A stretch of 26,103 bases of DNA from Methanomicrobiales archaeon. GTDB taxonomy: Archaea; Halobacteriota; Syntropharchaeia; Alkanophagales; Methanospirareceae. Below, in pieces: positions 22,035 to 26,103 of the stretch. The translations under genes were made by a program, and so were the position numbers. The stretch spans positions 1-26,103 of the forward strand of contig QEXZ01000008.1 of assembly GCA_003160755.1 (NCBI GenBank), written 5' to 3'. Positions within the stretch are counted from its first letter, which is position 1, and the number at the start of each line of letters is the position of its first letter. The notes beneath the pieces were generated by a model. The model was not told the origin of the DNA and ran no database searches. It was given only the letters and a program-made list of their open reading frames with translations.

Positions 22035-24479
22035 CTAACCCCCCAACTTCACCATCCTCAACACCGCTTTCCCGTAATCCTCAATCTTCCTCCTGCCAAT
22101 GCCCTTAATCTCCTCTAACTCTTCTTCGTTTTTCGGTAACCGATTCGCGATACCGATTAATGTACTATCGTGAAAGACGCAATAAGCAGGAATGTTCCGT
22201 TCAGCAGCAATATCCCGTCGCCACTTCTTCAATTCGTCAAGCACACCCGGATTGTCCGGTTCGCTGACCTCCTGCCTATTTTTTACCGGCAACTGCAGTT
22301 CTATAGCTGGCCGTTCTTCTAACGCATTCGCCGCTCGTTCGGTAAGATACAACAACGGTCTGGGATAGTTCGAGCTATTATCGTGCCGTTTTAGTAAAAA
22401 TCCTTTTGCTATCAACTGGTCAATAATGCCGACCACTTCACGAGCGGTATATCGTTTTAAGATACTGTAATACCGCGATTCCTGAAGATTCTGGTTTATT
22501 ATCCGTTTTGATTTCGACCCAATCAATATGTTCGCAAGCAATGTCCGGCCGACACGAAAATCGAGATTGTTTACCAGTTCGAGCACCGCAAATGCAATTC
22601 GGGTACTTTCTGCGGATGCTTCTTTTCCTCCTCCTTCCTCCGCAGTGTCCACAATTACCGTTTCATCCACGCATTCTTCTGGTTTTACCTTTGCTTCTGC
22701 TTCAATATCCCTATCCGTATCAGCATCCAAAAAGCGCAGTGACGGATTGCAAATGCTGCACGCATTGCAGTCTCCGCTATACGATTCACCGAAATAATCC
22801 AGAATGAACTTCCGCTTGCATTCCCCGCCCTCTACATATCCTATCACCTTGTCTATCTTCCTCATGCCGCTATCTTCCACGCGTAAAAAGATTTCAAGCA
22901 ACTCAGTCGTGTCCACGTCTTTTATACCGTGATTGACGCTGACTGGCGTGCAAAAGTCACGTTCTTCTAATTTTAGCCTGCCTGAGGCTTTTAAGTCCCG
23001 CAGCATCTCGTTTAGGTCGCCTACCGGTATCTGAACCGACCTGCTCAGGTCTTCCAAATCCATCCAGCCGTTTAAATTATCCCTGAAATAGCCGTTTCTC
23101 ATCATTCGTTCCGCTTCTTGCGGCGTTTTTAACGATTCCGTGTCAGTATTATCAGCAGCGACAGCGGCATTACGCATTATTCGTACCGCAGCACGTCGAA
23201 AAACTCTAAAATGCGTCTTTATCACGCCCATCCGTTCGAGATGATGCAGAATTAACCTAATGGGCACTTCGTCAAGTTTCAGGTCGTTTGCTATTCGCTT
23301 CACATTCACGTACATAAAATTCCCCGATGCTTCGGTCAACAGGCGGAGCACCTCTTCTATTTGCTCCCGCGACGGCGTATTGTACTGAATCAATTTTCGT
23401 ACTTTGTATTCGTCCGCATCGGAATAGAGCAATAGGCAATACGCCGGTTTTCCATCCCGTCCTGCACGTCCTACCTCCTGATAATAGTTCTCAATAGATT
23501 TTGGCAGTTCGTAATGGATTATCGCCCTTATGTTCCCTTTATCAATGCCCATCCCAAATGCATTTGTAGCAACCACAATTCGCGTTCTCCCGCTTATAAA
23601 ATCGTTTTGGACTCGTTTCCTCGTTTCTTTATTCCGTATCTGACCGTGATAATACGATGCACTGAAACCCGCATCGGCTAAATATGCTGCGAGTGCCTCT
23701 GCCGTTTTCGTGAAGTTGACATAAACAATAACCGGGCCTTCAAGCCGTTTTAACAGCGTTTTAATGATTTTTTCCTTGCTGCGCCTGCGGTTTTCCTTCA
23801 CGTTCACGTTCATGTTGAGCACAGAAAGGAACAGGTTCTCCCTGTCGAAACTGGCTTTGAACACATCACATTTTATGCCTAATTGTTTCTGCACGTCTTC
23901 TTCAACCGTTTTGGTGGCTGTTGCTGTCAGTCCGAGCACAGGTGGAGCAGCAGGATGGTTTAATACCCTTATCATCCTGCGCAGTCGTAAATAGTCGGGT
24001 CTGAAGTTATGCCCCCATACGGAAATGCAGTGCACCTCGTCAATCGCTATTAAACTGATGTTGCACGACCTCAAAACACGCATTAATTTACTGTCCACAA
24101 ACGTTTCCGGGGCGACATACAGCATCTTCAATTTCGATTGTTTTGATTTTAACTGCTCGTAGATACGTTCCTTCGTGCTCTGGTCGAGCATAGAATTGAT
24201 ATACGCAGCATCAAGCACACCTTTCTTCTTCAGCCCGTCCACCTGGTCTTTCATCAATGCGATTAACGGGCTTACGACGACTGTCAGACCGTCAAACATC
24301 AATGCCGGTATCTGAAAGCAAAGCGATTTTCCCGCGCCTGTTGGCAGAACGGCAAGCGTGTTCCGTCCGGCTAAGACGTTGTTTATTATCTCTTCCTGTT
24401 TTGACCGAAAAGCGGGGTAATCGAACACGGTATTTAAAATTGTCAGTGCGTCCCCCGATTTTGAGGACTTCGTATCCAT
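22035..24479 (-). CDS. recQ: RecQ-family ATP-dependent DNA helicase
   Basis: An 814-residue superfamily 2 helicase with full RecQ architecture. Helicase core: AFRSKQEEII (motif 0), LPTGAGKS (45-52, Walker A), IDEVH (146-150, Walker B, with V for the usual A), CISVWGHNFRPDY (151-163, the aromatic-rich loop), GLTATAT (183-189) and EVGRAGRDGKPA (motif VI). A zinc site follows (CKRKF...DCNACSIC), then a winged-helix RQC region (about 645-735) and a C-terminal HRDC domain (RNIPAYCVFHDSTL to GIGRRKIEDYGKAVL). RecQ proteins unwind forks, D-loops and G-quadruplexes during repair. The gene is last in the sepF-zpr1-recQ run, 7 bp after zpr1. Its stop lies beside a G-rich tandem repeat. Confidence 0.95.
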   Translation of the reverse strand: MDTKSSKSGDALTILNTVFDYPAFRSKQEEIINNVLAGRNTLAVLPTGAGKSLCFQIPALMFDGLTVVVSPLIALMKDQVDGLKKKGVLDAAYINSMLDQSTKERIYEQLKSKQSKLKMLYVAPETFVDSKLMRVLRSCNISLIAIDEVHCISVWGHNFRPDYLRLRRMIRVLNHPAAPPVLGLTATATKTVEEDVQKQLGIKCDVFKASFDRENLFLSVLNMNVNVKENRRRSKEKIIKTLLKRLEGPVIVYVNFTKTAEALAAYLADAGFSASYYHGQIRNKETRKRVQNDFISGRTRIVVATNAFGMGIDKGNIRAIIHYELPKSIENYYQEVGRAGRDGKPAYCLLLYSDADEYKVRKLIQYNTPSREQIEEVLRLLTEASGNFMYVNVKRIANDLKLDEVPIRLILHHLERMGVIKTHFRVFRRAAVRIMRNAAVAADNTDTESLKTPQEAERMMRNGYFRDNLNGWMDLEDLSRSVQIPVGDLNEMLRDLKASGRLKLEERDFCTPVSVNHGIKDVDTTELLEIFLRVEDSGMRKIDKVIGYVEGGECKRKFILDYFGESYSGDCNACSICNPSLRFLDADTDRDIEAEAKVKPEECVDETVIVDTAEEGGGKEASAESTRIAFAVLELVNNLDFRVGRTLLANILIGSKSKRIINQNLQESRYYSILKRYTAREVVGIIDQLIAKGFLLKRHDNSSNYPRPLLYLTERAANALEERPAIELQLPVKNRQEVSEPDNPGVLDELKKWRRDIAAERNIPAYCVFHDSTLIGIANRLPKNEEELEEIKGIGRRKIEDYGKAVLRMVKLGG

Positions 24480-24486
24480 TTTTGGT

Positions 24487-25011
24487 TTACCGTTTTATAG
24501 TCATTCTCCGTCCCTTCCTTGTCTCGGCTTTGTCAGAGATTATCGCACTGTTGCCTGTGGGGTCATCAATTATCAGTTTCATGGACGCATTACCCGCTTT
24601 TATGTCTTCTATTTGCATCAAAACCTGTCCTGCACGCTTCTTTCCCGCGTCATTAACATCTCGGCTCAGCATCCGCACCGCGTCTTCCACACGCTTCAAC
24701 ACGCCTTCTACCGTGCTGATAAAACCTTCTCCTCGTCTCGGCTCCACGTTTACGCCCAGTTCCGGTATCTCGATGCTCCCAAATGAAGACCTTACTACTC
24801 GTATGTTCAAATCATCCACAGAAGAAATCTCCACCTCGTATCTTTTCCTCCTTCTCTCTCTATCTCCTGATAGCAGCATCACATCGGTGGAGCGATGCCC
24901 GCAGGATGGGCACACGGCAATAAACATCATTGCATCGCCAAAATAAGGTATTTTGTATGGTAAAAACTGTAGTTTACTCGTAGCCCCGCAAATCGGGCAT
25001 TTCTCTTCCAC
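24487..25011 (-). CDS. ZPR1-type zinc-finger protein
   Basis: A 174-residue archaeal ZPR1-domain protein. The zinc finger is C5-PI-C8 ... C34-PS-C37, with the typical IPYFGDAMMFIAVCPSCGHRSTDV continuation. The rest (about 55-165) forms the single ZPR1 beta-rich domain (GSIEIPELGVNVEPRRGEGFISTVEGVL), followed by LIIDDPTGNSAI, a ZPR1 signature. Eukaryotic ZPR1 has two such modules and binds EF-1A; the archaeal one-module protein has no settled role. It starts one base after the sepF stop and ends 7 bp before recQ, so it is surely in one transcript with them. Confidence 0.88.
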   Translation of the reverse strand: MEEKCPICGATSKLQFLPYKIPYFGDAMMFIAVCPSCGHRSTDVMLLSGDRERRRKRYEVEISSVDDLNIRVVRSSFGSIEIPELGVNVEPRRGEGFISTVEGVLKRVEDAVRMLSRDVNDAGKKRAGQVLMQIEDIKAGNASMKLIIDDPTGNSAIISDKAETRKGRRMTIKR

Positions 25012-25012
25012 G

Positions 25013-25396
25013 TTATTTCGAACTTAGCTTTTTCCGTTCTATTTTGATTCCCGCTGGCGCTACTATCACCCGGTCGACCCCGATCCCCGCGATATCTCCT
25101 CCTACGTCAAAAGCCGCCATCTTCAAGTCTTTTACCACCTTCTCTAACAGTCCTTTGTCCTGTTTCGCCAATGATATATCCAGAATCAATGTATTGCCTG
25201 CATATATCTCCTTTTTCAGTTCGGGAACGTCATATAAACCGGTAACTTCCGCAGTCTTTATGTACATCTTTACGTCTTCCGCGGCCTTTAGCCCCTCCTC
25301 GTACTCTTCTATATCCAGGTCCAGAAAATCGTCCTCATTCTCCGTTATTCCTCCCTTCTTCCCAAACACCTTCCCTAAATATTCTTTTATCCCCAT
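25013..25396 (-). CDS. sepF: SepF-like cell division protein
   Basis: A 127-residue SepF/DUF552 protein. The first 14 residues (MGIKEYLGKVFGKK) form a basic amphipathic helix of the membrane-binding type. An acidic linker follows (19-35), then the SepF core from VKMYIKTAEVTGLYDV to the C-terminus, including AGNTLILDIS and AAFDVGGDIAGIG, the glycine-rich region used for dimerisation. In archaea SepF anchors FtsZ at the division site. The ATG at 25396 is preceded on its strand by gggggag and, at 25446-25453, a TATA-like ctatatac. It is the first gene of the sepF-zpr1-recQ unit. Confidence 0.88.
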   Translation of the reverse strand: MGIKEYLGKVFGKKGGITENEDDFLDLDIEEYEEGLKAAEDVKMYIKTAEVTGLYDVPELKKEIYAGNTLILDISLAKQDKGLLEKVVKDLKMAAFDVGGDIAGIGVDRVIVAPAGIKIERKKLSSK

Positions 25397-25484
25397 TTCT
25401 ATCCCTTTTTCACTCCCCCTTTTTGATTAAATTTCTATTGTTTTTGTATATAGTAGGGCTTCCTTCTATTTAAGACACTGATTT

Positions 25485-25596
25485 ACACGGATTTTTTATT
25501 AATTGTAATTTATTACCGGAATGACTATAGTAGCCGCTCTAACCCGCTAAACCTCTAGCCCCTCTATTCTCTGCGCTCTCGGTGAACTCTGCGGTT
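25485..25596. repeat. Composite intergenic repeat downstream of purF
   Basis: The 224-bp gap 25397-25620 holds the sepF promoter (25446-25453) and then repeat material. A diverged copy of the 25-bp element (cactgatttacacggatttt, about 25486-25505) is followed by degenerate ccgctaa-type units (tagccgct, cccgctaa; 25531-25560) and a reversed accgcagag...gagagcgcagagaat module (25566-25596). This places three repeat types seen elsewhere in the window side by side, again at the 3' side of a minus-strand gene. No coding sequence is seen. Confidence 0.75.
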
Positions 25597-25620
25597 AGCA
25601 AGATATTCTCAATTGTCAAG

Positions 25621-26103
25621 TTAGAATTGCGTCAATTTCAGCTGTCTCGCGACGCACACTTCTCCCGGTATTTCCACGGGGTATTTTTCCGTCAGACAGC
25701 CCAAGCAAAGATTATTCGCATCTATTCCTACTGAATCTATAAGCCCTTCCATGCTCAGATAGCCAACGGAATCAACATTTAAAAACTTGCAGATGCCGTC
25801 CAGGCTCCTTTTTGAAGCTAATAACTCGTCCCTCGTTGGCGTATCAATGCCGAGGTAGCAGGGAGCTATTATTGGTGGACTACCTATTCGCATATGCACC
25901 TCTTTCGCTCCTTTTTTTTTCAAATATCCCACAATTTTTCGCGATGTGGTCCCGCGCACGATACTGTCATCCACCAGAACGATTCTTTTTCCCTCCACAT
26001 TAGCACGCACGGCGTTTAATTTCAGTCGCACCGCAATATCTCGCGAAGCCTCCTCTGGCATGATAAAAGTCCTGCCTACATACCTGTTCTTTATGAAACC
26101 CTC
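25621..26103 (-). CDS. purF: Amidophosphoribosyltransferase PurF, C-terminal part
   Basis: The last 160 codons of PurF, which makes 5-phosphoribosylamine from PRPP and glutamine, the first step of purine synthesis. The frame is open to the window edge and begins [16 protein letters not shown], internal PurF sequence. The gene therefore continues to the right, and the ATG at 26061 is an internal Met. The PRPP-binding motif [13 protein letters not shown] and the C-terminal [23 protein letters not shown] block are clear. The N-terminal glutaminase domain is outside the window. Confidence 0.95.
   Translation of the reverse strand, partial: EGFIKNRYVGRTFIMPEEASRDIAVRLKLNAVRANVEGKRIVLVDDSIVRGTTSRKIVGYLKKKGAKEVHMRIGSPPIIAPCYLGIDTPTRDELLASKRSLDGICKFLNVDSVGYLSMEGLIDSVGIDANNLCLGCLTEKYPVEIPGEVCVARQLKLTQF

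Noticed and set aside
25397..25620. Small RNA or short gene in the sepF-purF gap
   Set aside because: Only repeat modules and a TATA-like box are visible; no tRNA-like fold and no coding frame with a ribosome binding site.

Overview
The window is archaeal. It carries a group II (thermosome-type) chaperonin, archaeal EF-1alpha and uS10, an archaeal-type S-adenosylmethionine synthetase, SepF, a ZPR1-type zinc protein and a DUF460/COG2433 protein. Promoters are A/T-rich TATA boxes close to the genes, followed by purine-rich ribosome binding sites. Two complete heterodisulfide reductase (Hdr) gene sets, one carrying mvhD and an F420-type fdhB/frhB gene, point to a methanogen-related euryarchaeote. 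The combination of duplicated, rearranged hdrA genes without hydrogenase genes best suits an ANME-1/Methanophagales or Syntrophoarchaeia-like lineage. That placement is inference; no mcr or rRNA gene is present.

Layout. 1-1988 (minus): a large Eco57I/type ISP-like DNA methyltransferase-nuclease gene that runs off the left edge and has no normal start codon. 2088-3911 (plus): a strongly divergent chaperonin. 4029-4952 (minus): a DUF89 phosphatase. 5054-6669 (plus): EF-1alpha and uS10, then a 74-residue charged protein (6736-6960). 7027-18486: a double Hdr island. Its minus arm runs hdrA' - hdrA - (232-bp gap with hairpin and repeat) - hdrC - hdrB. Its plus arm runs mvhD - fdhB/frhB - hdrC - hdrB - hdrA(fused). 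The arms diverge from one 176-bp promoter region. 18698-20579 (plus): a short DUF460 RNase H-fold protein and a GIY-YIG-like nuclease. 20678-21877 (minus): S-adenosylmethionine synthetase. 22035-25396 (minus): a tight sepF - zpr1 - recQ operon. 25621-26103 (minus): the C-terminal part of purF, cut by the right edge.

How the genes work together. Each HdrB has two full cysteine-rich (CCG) domains and each HdrC two [4Fe-4S] motifs, so both sets look able to handle CoM-S-S-CoB or a similar disulfide. In the plus arm, FdhB/FrhB and MvhD give a plausible path from F420H2 to the HdrA flavin (or the reverse), with ferredoxin as the low-potential partner. In the minus arm two HdrA proteins have complementary losses: one keeps the N-terminal and C-terminal ferredoxin domains but has lost the DCSAC cysteines; the other keeps DCSAC but lacks both end domains. 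They look like the two halves of an obligate heterodimer. The plus-arm HdrA is a single 905-residue chain of two HdrA-like cores that have also divided the cofactor sites between them.

Non-coding structure. Three minus-strand genes (DUF89, recQ, purF) end in or near 8-bp tandem repeats that read as TTAGCGGT-like units in the gene sense; for two of them the stop codon lies in the repeat. Dispersed elements with 'accgcagag' and 'aatctgtgtaa' modules lie at 6983-7018, 8572-8596, 18579-18642 and about 25485-25596. Two perfect 25-bp inverted copies flank most of the Hdr island. I saw no tRNA, rRNA, CRISPR array, insertion sequence or origin. Every gap longer than 200 bp is described in the features.
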